From: Aldrovandia affinis
Taxonomy: Eukaryota > Chordata > Actinopteri > Notacanthiformes > Halosauridae
Assembly (NCBI GenBank): GCA_029706075.1
Contig: JAINUG010000114.1
Span: forward strand, 2,170,001 to 2,234,000
Direction: 5' to 3'
DNA length: 64,000 bases
Shown: positions 10,515 through 22,394 of the stretch, in pieces
Position numbering within the stretch: position 1 is the stretch's first letter
Layout: every line of letters starts with the position of its first letter
The notes under the pieces: generated by a model
Seen by the model: the letters and a program-made list of their open reading frames with translations, nothing else
Databases searched by the model: none
Told to the model about the DNA's origin: nothing
Translations under genes and position numbers: made by a program

Positions 10515-10877
10515 TGACACAACCCGGATAGGAACAGAACAGCAGGACAGAGGGATCTGAGTTGACAGTTTGCGGACCAGGTTTTTATTTGTCTCCCGCA
10601 AGGAGAGATAGGGAGAGAGAGAGAGCGAACCGGCACAACAAATAATAAATAAAATAAAATCTTCCATCTTCTCCCACACGGGTTCAGGCTCCAAAACAAT
10701 AAACCAACATAATAAGCTAAACAAAAATAGCCCTTTCGGCAAAACACGAATCACAGGTTACATGTTAGAATTTTTAGAATTGTTAGTCTTTCTTTCCGGT
10801 CATCTCTCTCCGAGTGTTCCGTTCCTGGTTCCAGCCACCTACTGAGAAAGCAGAGCAGATTTAAGCACTGTGGTACA
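10515..10877 (-). repeat. Candidate solo LTR
   Basis: Read on the minus strand the block starts TGTACCACAGTGC and ends GGTTGTGTCA, giving TG...CA termini. It carries a poly(A) signal AATAAA about 70 bases before its end and a GA/CT-rich stretch just upstream. A 4-bp direct repeat TCAA flanks it (10511-10514 and 10878-10881). Because the edges were partly chosen by the match, the call is tentative. No internal retroelement genes are present. Confidence 0.45.
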
Positions 10878-11207
10878 TCAAGAAGATGTCACACAGGTGT
10901 ATGCGCTGGCTGCCCTGCTAGTATGCATGGCCGTTAATCGCTCCAATTCCCCTGTCCAGACCGACATCTTCCACACTCATGTTTATTTTGTTTACTGGCT
11001 GGTCTCTTTGTCCCACTAATGCTGCCATGTACTGTGTAAGTAATGAATGGTTAATCTCTTCCTGAACCTGGGCAAGTGGTGAAGTATAATTCTTGGCAGA
11101 TGAACACATGCAAAATATGATTATTTTTACTTGATAATATTTTTGCATTTTAAGTTTTTTTTGTGTAACCATGGTATAAGTGGGGGAAAAACACTCCAAG
11201 CCATGTG

Positions 11208-11270
11208 TTCTCAGGATATATATGCATTTCTGAGGGGAAACACCTCAGGTTTACATAAATATCCTGAGAA

Positions 11271-11323
<53 letters not shown>
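11208..11323. repeat. 28-bp inverted repeat followed by (AT)n
   Basis: Arms at 11208-11235 and 11243-11270 pair with a few mismatches around a 7-base loop (TCTCAGGATAT... against ...ATATCCTGAGA). An (AT)n microsatellite of about 25 dinucleotides follows at 11273-11322. A partial relative of the arm lies at 10360-10395, just outside the Tc1 element. This may be a MITE remnant. Confidence 0.7.
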
Positions 11324-11325
<2 letters not shown>

Positions 11326-13299
11326 GTATATATAAAGAAAACAGGTAGTATTCTATAGTCATACTTCTTTGGCTTTAAGGCAGTCTTGCTTTATCTTGGT
11401 GGAAGTGTCAATTTAATTGGGCCAATTCAGGTAAGCGTTTTGAAGTTAACAGTGGCAGATTGAACTACTAAGCTGGAGGCTAGTAAGCATATTGCCCTCC
11501 AATGAAACAGGGTGGATTGTTTGGAAAGTGATTACACATTTCCTAGTGCTGAAGATGCATTTATCATCTAGGAGTATTTCTAGGAGGAAGCAATGTTTTA
11601 GCCATTGTAAATGTATTTGATAGGTTTTGTTGAAAAATACTGAGAGAAGATGCCTGTTTGGATGCTTGTTATCCATTGTTGGTATAATGTTACTGTTTGT
11701 TTCAGTAACATTCTGAATTCAATAAAAAGACTGTGCTCCATAATATATACTATAGATATGTTTTTTAACAAATGGACAGAATACAATTATGTATTACACT
11801 TGCCATAAACTGGGGATGTGGAATATTACGATTATTTGAATATGCAACCATTATATTAATAATTAATAAATATGACTATGTCAGTAATTGATTATGTAGT
11901 GGTATGGTAGTTACAAAAATAGAGTTTTATTTTTACCATAACTATTCAGGAAGTATATTGTATTGTTGTGGTGGGTGGGTTTTTACACAAACTGTAAATA
12001 GGCAGGGTCTCATGGAACAAAGTCTCAATGTGTTGTGAATAGTGTATTGTGCATAATGAGAAGTAAATAGTTTTATATACGTATATATTATGGGATAAGG
12101 TGAAATACAGATAATAAAGACATAGCTCTCATGGATTCTCATGCACTTGATAAATCATACCTTTGTACATCCAATATCCGGGGCTGTCTGTTCAAACAAT
12201 TATAATGAGCATATTTGATTCTATATGTTTAATACGATCACATACGCTAAAGTCACATAGTGAAACATCCAACGTTGACAGATTTTAATATCTTTGTGTG
12301 TTTGGGCTGCAGATAGCTAATGTAGTTATGTTCCCCATGTTTTCATTGCCTGGCTGGTTAATATGTGAAGTAACTGGAAAATATACTTCATTTATGTATG
12401 CTCAAAATGTTGATATAACATTTTGTGAACAGAAACAATGACTAGATTAACTGTAGACTGGCCAAATCTCAACCTGAATAAAATGTTGTGTTAAAAATGT
12501 TTTATTTTCCCAAAATTATCTTGCAAAGGAATCAATGGTCACTGTCCTTTTCATGGGAGACAGTACTTGAAAGTGATATCTGGAAAAGGATCAGTGACCT
12601 TTCATAAATAAATATTAGTAAATGTTAATATATTTGCCATGCATTTGATATATGAAAAGAGCACCCTTACCTTAACGACCCAGTGGTTACATGGGTTAGC
12701 TATGGCTGTGCCACAGAAATACTCATGTTTACTGGTGAGTGCTGCAGAATACAAATAGCAAATTACTTTTCGTGGTCAGTTGTTATTACCAGTTAATGTT
12801 GCACTCTGGGATAGCATAGTTTGGACAGTGCTCATTGCTCCTCATTGTTCTTATAAAAGAACAGTGTTCTAAACTGCTAGAAACCATGTAGGAAACTAAG
12901 CTCCAGGCAATAATGTGAAAAATAATTGGATTATTCAAAATGCGGTTGTAATGTGTATACAGATTCCATTTGTTCATATTATATACCATCTCCCATAATT
13001 AAGTGTAATTCCAAATATATTTTTTCAGGCTTTTCTTTTTAATTTTATATAACGTTTAACACCATGTTTTGATACAGTACATATGTGATTGAGCTACTAA
13101 AAATGTTATATATATTTCAGTTCTGATGATATTTGAATTACTCCTTCATAGGGCCCTAGCTGGGGTCTTGCAACTTGTATTACATATTAAGTGTGACAGT
13201 TCTGTTCACATCCAAGGTTTTTACCTTTTTGCAACTCGGCTATGCCCTCCATTCATCCTGTGAATTGGTGTCTGAAGTCATTGAAGTCTATTGCTCAAG
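11324..13299. other. No gene seen
   Basis: Strongly AT-rich. Reading frames here are short, overlap on both strands and carry no motif I recognise. Confidence 0.55.
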
Positions 13300-14258
13300 G
13301 CTTATGTTGAGACCATATGATGTTAAAGGACTAGATCCTGGTGCAGGACGTAGGCCACCCTTCACTCCTCATCGCTGTGGAGATAGCTGCAAAGACATCA
13401 GTGAAGTACCTGGGGTGTGTTTTAGATGACAGTTTGGGTGGGGAGGGAATGGCCTTACAGGTGCTGGGTAAAGTTAACGCCCGCACAAAGTTTCTTGCCA
13501 GAAAGGCCAATCTGCTGGACAGAGAAAGCCTACGTCTACTAGCCAACAGCCTAGTGCAGTGTCATTTTGATTACGCCAGTGTAGCATGGTCAGCAGGTCT
13601 GTCAACCTCATTCAAAAGGAAACTGCAGGTGTCTCAAAATAAGCTAGTTAGGGTTGTGATGGGGCTAGGCCCTCGAGACCATGTTGGAAGGAGGCACTTC
13701 CTAGAGCTCAACTGGCTACCAGTTGAGGCTAGAATGACTCAGCTGAGGCTCAACATGGTACACAAGGTCATTAACAACAGGGCCCCAGTGTACCTAAGCA
13801 GCCATTTTTCCAGCGTTGGGGAATCACACAACCACAGGACTAGGTCCAGCTTAGTCAACCAGCAACCCCTGAGGTGTAGAACCAAAATGGGGCAATGCTC
13901 ATTTGCCTACACAGGAGCACAGGAGTGGAATGAACTGCCTTTGACCATCAAACAGAGCACGAACCCACACAGTTTTAAGGTGAATGTCAGGAAATGGCTA
14001 CTAGCCAAAGTCCAAGAATAGACAGGTAGGGAAGGGAGGGATTGTTAGGATGTGTAAATGATGTATTATGTAGTTTTAGGTATTTATGTATTTATGTGTT
14101 ATGTATCTTTACCTGTTTTTACCTGTTTTAAGTGTCTTACGTATGAATATGTTAAGACCAAGGACCACAACGGAAATAAGTCCACGACTTTTTGTGCTAT
14201 CCTGGACATTGTTTTGATGCATGACTTGCACTGACATGTATTTTAAATTGATATGTCG

Positions 14259-14289
<31 letters not shown>
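13300..14289 (+). mobile_element. 3' end of a LINE with (ACTAA)n tail
   Basis: The frame at 13341-14021 is the C-terminal region of a non-LTR reverse transcriptase protein: VKYLGCVLDDSL, then KANLLDRESLRLLANSLVQ, HFDYASVAW, and the FLELNWLPVEAR and APVYLSSHF blocks, ending in FKVNVRKWL. This is the usual order after the palm domain in elements of the CR1/Jockey group. The catalytic YADD region is missing upstream, so the copy is 5'-truncated. A 3' UTR of about 240 bp ends in five AAACT units (14262-14289), a typical LINE microsatellite tail. Clade not assigned. Confidence 0.8.
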
Positions 14290-14290
<1 letters not shown>

Positions 14291-15469
14291 TGCTGGACCT
14301 GAACAGGAGAGCAATTCCCTGCATCTTTGCTGTGTAAAGTCCTTGACCTTTGCTTTAAAGATGAAGGGTGCAGCATACAGTGTACACATCTTTGTGGATG
14401 GTCAGAACTCAATCGCATCAGTCAAGCACCGTTTAACACATCATTGTGAGGAGATAATGTATATGCATTCTATTCTAGTCTAACTGAGATAGTTGCCCAT
14501 ACCTTCCTGAATACAACACCTACGGTATATCATCTTTTCAATCGTCATTGTCGCTTGGTAAATGCTTCCAGTTTACAACCCAAATCCCCCCAGCTCACAT
14601 ATCCTCTGAATGGCTTTCTCACACCTTTTCATCCTGCCAGAGGATTACCAATGTAGCTTTCTCTGTGTTCTGAGATCGTCTAAGAGGCCTGGACAGTGTG
14701 CGATCTTTAAACAGGAGAATGAAAGCTCAAGCTCCAGTATTGTCCATCATAGGCTATTTATTCAGCTGTATATTTTCCACCATCAAAAGTGGCTGCATTT
14801 TATCTGCTGTTAAAAAGTGCAAAATGTCATGCCCATCATAATTTATCCCTGTGTGCTGTATAGCTGCCATGTTCTTTAGTCCCCTAGGAACAAATTTCCT
14901 ACACAGATGGAAAATGTCATTGAAACGTATTGATTTTTTTGGCGCTCAGGTTCCTGCACATTTGCTCCATAAATAAGGTCATATTCTTCAGTGGGCCATC
15001 TTCACCTCACAATGAAACTCAACTGACCAGCACCTCTGGGTTTTTGGACTTCACTGCCTGAAAAATACAACAAAGTAAGACATCCTAGTTCTGACCTGAT
15101 AATGGCTTTCTGTCTCGGAACACAGTTTCATACATGTTCACAGGTCAAGTCATAAAATTACCAAAAAATGTGTTTCCCTTGCCAGAGTTATTAACTCTGG
15201 GAAATAATCACAATATTTTTCTCTATAGTGTAGGGCAGAAGAAGCCTTGCAGAATTAAAGAAGGAGATGATGTGGGCTATTAGCAGCAACATTGACACAG
15301 GCATATCTGATACAGTGTCTGTGAAATATATTAGCGAATGTTTAGTTGTAACTTGGCATCATTTTGGTATCAGTAATTTGGTACGCAGACCTATTTTAGA
15401 AATTGCCTTTTATGGATGTACAGAGAGTTTATGCTTTGTATAGCATATGCTATAGTTTTTTTCACATTT
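14290..15469. other. No gene seen
   Basis: No conserved coding signal, terminal repeat or SINE promoter found. Confidence 0.55.
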
Positions 15470-15795
15470 ATTTCAGATTTTTTCCTATTTTCTCCCAATT
15501 TAGTAGTCAATTATACCCTCTATTATTTCAACTATCCCCACCCCTCTGTTATGAGTTCACCACTGCAACTCTGGGACCGACAGTGACAAAAGTTAACTGA
15601 ACCGCCTCCTCTGAGATGGAACCCACCAGGCCATTGACCATAACTCCAATACACACAGAGCCGCATGCAAGCAGTGAACTCATGCTTGCTTCCCTCCCCC
15701 CCAGCCAATCTGGAGGAGCTGGTCTCAAACCCCTTGCAGTGGGCAACCTGCACATAGAACAAGTGTCTTTACCGGTTGTGCCACTCAAGGGCCTA
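15470..15795 (-). mobile_element. tRNA-derived SINE
   Basis: In minus orientation it begins GGCCCTTGAGTGGCACAACC with a box A-like TGGCACAACCGGTAAAGACA and a weak box B-like GGTTTGAGACCAG. It ends with the inverse of CTCCCAATTTAGTAGTCAAT, the tail shared by the other SINEs here. Head and tail match the copies at 18182-18366, 18940-19265 and 20520-20840, so these four form one family. No target duplication was found. Confidence 0.75.
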
Positions 15796-16009
15796 CTATA
15801 ACTTTTTTTGAAACATTGAAAATGTTCAGATTAATTTTGTTGGTTCTGCAGATAGGCCCTCCTCATGTGTTAACGAACAAGCATGCCTATATTGGACTAT
15901 ATCATCAAATTATCTGATGAATGGAAATTCTCTCACTCTTGTCCACATGTCACCAGACTCTTGGCCCCCAATTTTCTTGGACCCTGCTTATCCTTGCATG
16001 CAGCTATAT

Positions 16010-16042
16010 TATTATTATTATTATTGTTATTATTATTATATT
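16010..16042. repeat. (ATT)n microsatellite
   Basis: About eleven ATT units with one GTT interruption. Confidence 0.9.
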
Positions 16043-17169
16043 TGTTTATTTTATATGAATTTTAACACATTCTGAGGAGAATATGCTAGTAAATAAATAT
16101 TTTATCAGGACTGGTGGTTTTGTTCCATAAAGTGTTTGGAAGCATTTTCTTTGTAACCTATTCTATTAAGGAGCTCAATGATTAGGAACAAGTCATTAGT
16201 TGTGTACACAATAATTAAAGTTTAAAGTTTAAAGCATTCTGACTTAATTAGCCAACTTAATAATGCATGACAAAATTGCAAATACAGTTAATCTAAAGGT
16301 TTATATAACAGCATATCACCAAATGTTGAAGGTGGTGAAATCTTATTATTCTGGGTAAAAACTTTAGGCATGAAAAAACTAAAATAAACTCCCAGAGCAG
16401 TGAAATAATTCTTATTTATTTTGCAGAGTAGGGGGGTTCTATCCAAATGATTCTTGGACTTCTATGCTATAGCTGCATAAAGAATAGGTAAAATGGCTGC
16501 TGCAATCAACAGCTATTTAAGGAAACTTCAAGTGATGGATTGTGTAACCTTTGTGTTTTTAGTGCAGTTCTGTTACAGTGTCTGACATTCAATATATTAC
16601 TATATGAGATTCAGTGTATATTCAAAGTATATCCAACGCTGATCTTAGACTTGAATTTGCCTGTAGGTGTGCTAGCCTTTCAAATAGGGTTGAGATAGTT
16701 TTTCTCAACCATTACCTGAAAGTCTTTTTATTACTTGTTTTAAGGGAAAACAAACAAAAGATCAATGAATAAGCTTGTTCATTACTCTCATCCATTGAAT
16801 CACTAGCTGATAAATGTTTAAAAAAGAAGATGCACTGTCTGATGGCGTAGCCAGCTAAAGCACTAGGCCTTGCTCTCTAAAATTGACAGAGGATGTACTG
16901 AGGGGATGGGCGAATTCTGAATAAGGAGAAAAAGGAAGAAAAGAATAGAGTACTCTTGATATCTGTGATGTCTGCATGGTGTGTGTTATTGTTGATACAA
17001 CAGGTGCAGTTTTATATCTTTCACAAACAGAATTCATAATCATAATTCTGTTTGTGAAATCATTCATAATCATTCATAATCAGTGTCAAAGCAGAACAGT
17101 TTTTGCTGAACTCATTAAGACTACTTAAAGTTCCATGTAGGCTCAAAAAATTTCTCAATTTTCTCTTTT
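16043..17169. other. No gene seen; perfect hairpin near its end
   Basis: AT-rich. A perfect 16-bp inverted repeat with a 9-base loop lies at 17019-17034 and 17044-17059, followed by repeated CATTCATAAT. The GCGTAGCCAGCTAAAGCACT stretch at about 16845 resembles a SINE box A but has no box B. Confidence 0.6.
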
Positions 17170-17440
17170 TCAAGTGTTTTCATGGTAAACGGCAATAAAT
17201 ACAAAGCCATTCTAACTGATCACCTTCATCCTACAGTTAAGCATTTCTATCCTGATGGGAGTGATCTATTCCAGGATAACAATGTCCCCATCCCCAGGGC
17301 ATGAGTGGTCACTGAATGGTTTGATGAGCATGAAAACGATGTAAACCATATTCCATGGCTATCTCAGTCACCAGATCTGAACCTAATTGAGCACTTATGG
17401 GAGATCCTGGAGTAAAACCTGAGACAGCGTTTCACAAAAT
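17170..17440 (+). pseudogene. Tc1-like transposase C-terminal fragment
   Basis: The frame reads FYPDGSDLFQDNNVPIPRA, containing the second catalytic Asp (QDN), then a stop. Further along, WLSQSPDLNLIEHLWEIL contains the third catalytic Glu. Stops and frameshifts break it. Terminal repeats are not visible, so only the catalytic C-terminal part of a Tc1 copy remains. The family appears to differ from the 9.1-10.3 kb element. Confidence 0.75.
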
Positions 17441-18181
17441 AAATATGATCAAATATGACAAATAAAATCTAGAGCAATTAATCAATGGTCCCACAAGGAT
17501 AACAAAATCCTAAAAGACACAGACATAGATTTTATATTTTCAAATAAACTGGAGTGAATTACTAAAACATATAATTTAATAACTGGGATCTCAGACCATA
17601 ATTTAACACTATTTGCAAGAAAAAATTCTAAATACAGATTCAACCTCAAAATTCCATGAAAGCAAAACAATTATTTTTACTGTACACCTAAGAAAGATCT
17701 AATTCATTTAGAAAAATAATTAAATCAAATTAAATGGGATAATCTTCTGTCCTCAAATGATCTAGAATATTATTGTAATATGCTTACAATAACTCTAGTA
17801 CTAAATCTAAAAGTAAACACAATCTTCCTGGGCTAAATGGCACCTTATGTCAGTTAATAAAAAAAGCACTAAAATCAGGATTATATACTGACTGAATCAT
17901 ATTCAAAGGGCTTAGAAATAAGGTCACTTCAGGATTTAGGAAAGCAAAGGTCAGCTTCTTTATTAACATTATAAATGAGGTGAAGGGCAATTCTAAACTA
18001 ATTTTGAAAAGCATAAGGCAAAGGACATACAAAGGAGATACAACTAAAGGTACAGGGAATACTACTTCAGGATAGATATTCAATTGTCTCAGATTTTCAT
18101 AATTTCTTTATGGATTCTGTTCAAGAGTGAAGTCAAAACTTCATGAGGAGAGAATTGAATAGTATACCAATAATACTTTTT

Positions 18182-18366
18182 ACAGGGATGGCCTTCACAC
18201 TTCTCGGTGAGCTCGTTCCGGCTCTGCCTCCCCCCTCCCCCTGGGGCGGATAGCCAATCGCCACCCCCGATCAGGGCTCCCAGCTAGAGGCAGACTGCCG
18301 CAGCTGGGTTTTGAACCACTTGCTTTCTGGGTGAATTCTTTGACTGTTATGCCACCTGAGGCCCTG
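18182..18366 (-). mobile_element. SINE fragment (5' head part)
   Basis: In minus orientation it begins at about 18366 with GGCCTCAGGTGGCATAACAG, a box A-like start, then a GGTTCAAAACCC-like box B and the GC-rich body with CCCCAGGGGGAG. The tail is missing. It interrupts the decayed LINE between its endonuclease and reverse transcriptase parts. Confidence 0.7.
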
Positions 18367-18939
18367 AAATACATTATTACATCATCTATAATTAATTGAA
18401 TTAATTTATTCCTAAAACATGATGCATTTCTGAATGCAATTGATACCCCTATATACAAGTCTGGAGATACCTCTCTAGTCAGTGACTATAGACCAATTAG
18501 CGTAGTGCCAATCATTTCAAAAGTTGCAGAAAAGGTAGTTGTTGAGCAACTTCCCATTTAAGTACTAGCCATGTTCCTTTGCACCCCAAACAATCTGTCT
18601 TTAGAGCAAACCACTCTACTGAGACAGCAATTTGTTATCTTCTGGAGCAGATTCAATCTAAAATTGACAATGGGGGATGGTTGGTGCCATTTTCTTAGAT
18701 ATGCGAAAAGCATTTGACACTGTCAATCACAAAATCCTCTCAAAATGATCTCAATTTAACTTTTCCTCCAATGCCATCAAGTGTATGAGATCATATTTAG
18801 CTGATAGATTACAGTGTGTCATCTAATTTTTCACCTGGCGTACTGTTTAGAAAGTTGGTCTCAAGCTGGAGAAACTGCAATAAAGCTAAAGAAATATCTT
18901 TATAAATGTACATTTTAGATAAAAAACCTACTCAATGGG

Positions 18940-19265
18940 CCCTCAGGTGGCGTAACGGTAAAGACACTCACCCAAAGTGCAAGTTACCCACTGGGGCCGG
19001 GGTTCGATTCCCTGGCTGTGCCAGCCCGGCTCTGACCGGGAGTCCCATTCTGGGGGCAGCAATTGGCTGTACACCCCAGGGGAGAGGGGAGGGAAGCAGG
19101 CAGGAGCTTGGTGCATATAAGAGTGGCTCTGTGTGTACCGGAGTTATGGTTTGACGGGGTTCCGTCTCAGAGGATGCAGTTTATTTGCCTTTGTCACTGC
19201 TGGAGGATAGTTGAAGTTGAAAGACGGTACAATTGGCTACCAAATTGGGAGAACAAAGAGGAAAA
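18940..19265 (+). mobile_element. tRNA-derived SINE, near full length
   Basis: The head GGGCCCTCAGGTGGCGTAAC runs into GGTAAAGACACTC (box A region), then GGGGTTCGATTCCC (box B), a GC-rich body, and the tail ACAATTGGCTACCAAATTGG followed by A-rich sequence. It is the best preserved member of the family in this window and useful as its reference copy. Confidence 0.85.
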
Positions 19266-19352
19266 AAATATGGGAAAAAAATGCAATACCACCATAACAA
19301 GATACAAATTAAATTTAACTTAATGCATAACTTTAGATTTTTTTCTGATGTA

Positions 19353-19905
19353 CACTACCGTTCAAAAGTTTGGGGTCACCTTCCATCTGGACTATGGCTA
19401 ATCGGGCACTCCTTCATTCTTCAGCAAGATAACGACCCGAAACACACCTTGAAGTTGTGCAAGAACTATCTGGTGAAGGAGGAATGTGAACAACAACTCA
19501 AACTAAAGACCTGGCCTGCCCAGTGTCCAGACCTCAATCCCATAGAACATGTATGGGACAAACTGGAAAGGAAGAGTCAAAGCAAAGCAACCCACAAGTT
19601 TCTCTGGGAATTTCTGCAGGATAGCTGGGAAAACATGTCGGGTGATTTCCTGCTAAAACGTATTAACCGAATGGCCACTGTTTGTGAGGCTATTCTCACG
19701 CCAAAGGGTGACTATTTTGAGGAATCCAAGATTCAATTTTCAATATAATTTTCTTGAACATTTCTTTGATGTTCATTTTGTTCATTGTTACATGTGTTTT
19801 TTGTCATTTTAAAGTATTTACAGAAATGTATACGGTGTAAAGCATTGTCAATTATGAGATAAAAATAGTTTCCAGCAGGTGACCCCAAACTTTTGAACGG
19901 TAGTG
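19353..19905 (+). mobile_element. Tc1-like transposon, internally deleted
   Basis: The ends CACTACCGTTCAAAAGTTTG and its inverse are flanked by TA (19351-19352 and 19906-19907). Inside, the frame at 19410-19745 encodes only the C-terminal part of a Tc1 transposase: the second Asp in [11 protein letters not shown], the third Glu in CPDLNPIEHVW, and an intact C-terminal tail to the stop. The DNA-binding domains and the first catalytic Asp are deleted. It is therefore a short non-autonomous copy of a family distinct from the others here. Confidence 0.92.
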
Positions 19906-20519
19906 TATGTCTAATATTTAAAATTGTTCACAACTTGGCTCCTCTAATTCATTAAGCTATGAGCTGAGTGTTCCAACAGATCTTCAAGAGCCACCTCTAG
20001 AGGAGACTATATCCAAACGCATTTCAAAATGTGGTCAATCCGCATTTTCTATAAAAGCCTTCCCCTTTGCCGATGACTGTAAATCCGAGCTGGAAGAATA
20101 CATACATCACATAAAGAGCGGCAGTTGTGAAATTTCTTTGCTTGAATTTTGGAACAGTTCTGAAATAGGCCAATTACTTCCCCAACTAACATGAATGGCA
20201 AAGCGATATTTATCAGATGTCAACAATTCTGTCCAGAGGAATGTTTCCTCCTATGGATGAGTTTTCATACCACTACGACAGTCCATGACGGAAGAAACAG
20301 CTAATTATCTGACATGGATTAAATTAAACAACAACACATTAAATGTGAGAGGCTCTTTAGTAAATTATGCTTTTTTATTATTCTTTATGAATAGACAAAC
20401 CCACTGTTGATAAAATGGCCTCCAAAGTTTCTGCAATATTAATGTCCATCAAAACTCCTTAACAACCATGCATGTAGAAAAGGCATAGTTACACCAAAAA
20501 TGTACTAATTCCATGTTGA

Positions 20520-20840
20520 AACGCCAGATTCTAAATTGTACCCTCTATTAATTCAATTTCCCAGCCACTACACAGGGACCGTGGGCGGGTGAACCATCTC
20601 CTTCAAGATGGACTCCACCAAGCTGAAGACCATGATTCCGATACCTACTGGGAAGCCTTCTGTACACGTGAGCCCTCCCTGGGGCGGACAGCGAATCGCC
20701 GCCCCCTGAGCAGCACTCTCGGCCAGACCCGGGCTGGCACAGTGCAAGTTGCTCACTGCAGCCGGGGTTTGATTCCTCGGCTGCAGTGGGCAACTTCACT
20801 CTGGGCAAGTGCCTTTACTGTTATGCCACCTGGCGGCCCA
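20520..20840 (-). mobile_element. tRNA-derived SINE
   Basis: In minus orientation it starts at about 20839 with GGCCGCCAGGTGGCATAACA and box B-like GGAATCAAACCC, has the GC-rich body CCAGGGAGGGCTC, and ends near the inverse of AATTGTACCCTCTATTAATT. Part of the head region (GTTGC..ACTGCAGCCG) appears duplicated at 20745-20800. Confidence 0.75.
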
Positions 20841-21012
20841 TATCTGGGGTACATTTAATTACATTTCACTGTGATCAGAAATTACTGGAACTAATTATTA
20901 ATTGAAAAAATACAAGGATGCATAAAAATAAGAATGGGATTTTTTTTTTAAAAATTTTATGCGCAAGGCTTTTGTCCTTTTAGTGGTGCAGCTTAGCTAG
21001 AAATTCCATAAG

Positions 21013-21145
21013 GATTGTGCATTTTGTGATAAAAGCATGAAATTTGGTACACATATAGTTAAAGGCATTCCAAAAAGATTTAGATGTGGAGCCATCATGA
21101 ATTTTCAATATGTCGCCTATGGCAACCAAAATGGCCGCCATTGGT
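21013..21145 (-). repeat. Inverted copy of the 148-bp unit
   Basis: Its reverse complement follows the array unit through GGCCATTTTGGTTGCCATAG, ATTGAAAATTCATGATGGCT and TTTTTGGAATGCCTTTAACT to GCTTTTATCACAAAATGCAC with scattered substitutions. It is a single copy about 2.3 kb from the array. Confidence 0.85.
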
Positions 21146-21809
21146 CACTATTGATAATTTTTTCTGATAAATGTTCTTATCAGGGATGGAAATGTAATGA
21201 TATTGAGGACATAAGCTCAATTTATCTAGTATACATAGTTCTTATTAATTGACATTTGGATAATACAATTTTCAAGATGGCGGCCATGACTGGTATGACA
21301 ATTGTAATTGCAATAAAGTTGCATAGATTATTTTGATATGGATGATCTCGGGGTCAAATTATACATAGGCCTACAATTTTATGATTCAGACTTCAAATTT
21401 GCAACTATAGAATTACAGAGAAGCTGCATTTTATCATATAATTCAAGAAGATCTTTTTTTATGTGGCGGCCAACATAGAAATTGTAATTCCAATAAAATA
21501 ACACGAAAGTCCAATAAACTCACAAGTCTGCAAAATGAAGAATAATTACTGTACATGTGGCTATGTTTTACAGAAAATAGTACAGTAATAGAGTGGATGT
21601 CGAAGCACAGCCAGGGCACACTGGTGACACCACTGCTGTGAAACTCAGCATGGGGTTCAGTGTCAGCTAAATACACTCTACTTTATGCTTTCTGTATCTG
21701 CATGCTGTGATAGTTTAGTAGTAGTGTAGTTTAGTTTCCTAAATGCTATCTAATTTTAGCCCCACATCTACAGTAGTTAATATTATGCATATTTAGATGT
21801 AGTTAGATA

Positions 21810-22105
21810 GCCGGTCGGCACGATGACCTGCTTACCATCGTGAAAAAGCGAAAACTGAGGTGGTATGGACACATCACCAGATCATCAGGCCTGGCAAAGA
21901 CCATCCTGCAAGGCACTGTGCAAGGAGGCAGGAAACGGGGGAGACAAAAGAAAAGATGGGAGGATAACATCCAAGAATGGACTCAATTAAGACTGAGTGA
22001 AACATAGCTGCCGAGGACAGAGAGAGAGATGGAGGGGGCTTGTTGACAGATCGTCTGTGGTGCCCCAACGACCCTCCGGGGTTATGGGATAGGAAGGAAG
22101 GAAGA
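21810..22105 (+). pseudogene. LINE reverse-transcriptase C-terminal fragment
   Basis: The frame reads VKKRKLRWYGHITRSSGLAK, then GGRKRGRQKKRWEDNIQEW and RERWRGLVDRSSVVPQRP before a stop. This RxRWYGH ... GRxxKRW ... RW pattern is the standard C-terminal end of a group of animal non-LTR elements. It is followed by short GGAA repeats (22088-22104), a likely tail. Only the last 90 codons remain, inserted inside the larger element. Confidence 0.75.
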
Positions 22106-22394
22106 TAGCCGCACCTGAATTGACAGGATGTGCCAGCGCGGGAGAGCCGAGCCAAGGGTAACGGGGCTTTACATGACTTTCATATAGTTACCCAGATGGT
22201 GCACAGATCGCACAGGAATTAAATGGCATTGGATGAACGATCGGGCTAGGTGTAGGTTAACTTTCACATCCGAACCTAGTTGTATCCCATACCTGAATGT
22301 GTTTCTCTAAGAAAGAAAAGAAAGGAAAGTGAAGAAGGTAAAATAGGTAAAAGGAGATCCCTTCTGCCTTTACTGTAAGACATTATCAAAGAAA

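Larger units (their letters stand above)
17441..20210 (+). mobile_element. Decayed LINE (Rex1/CR1-like), split by SINEs and a Tc1
   Basis: Three relic blocks occur in collinear order. An endonuclease end at about 17470-17650 includes GISDHNLTLFARK. A reverse transcriptase at about 18430-18900 includes SDYRPISVVPIISKVAEKVV, then FRANHSTETAI and a broken AFDTVNH-like motif. A C-terminal block lies at about 19920-20170 (GQSAFSIKAFPFADDC). Between them sit SINEs at 18182-18366 and 18940-19265 and a Tc1 derivative at 19353-19905. Many stops and frameshifts make it inactive and old. The Rex1 assignment rests on general resemblance. Confidence 0.6.

Noticed and set aside
11942-13020. Several short AT-rich frames as possible genes
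   Set aside because: Composition alone explains them; they overlap on both strands and lack domains or splice context.
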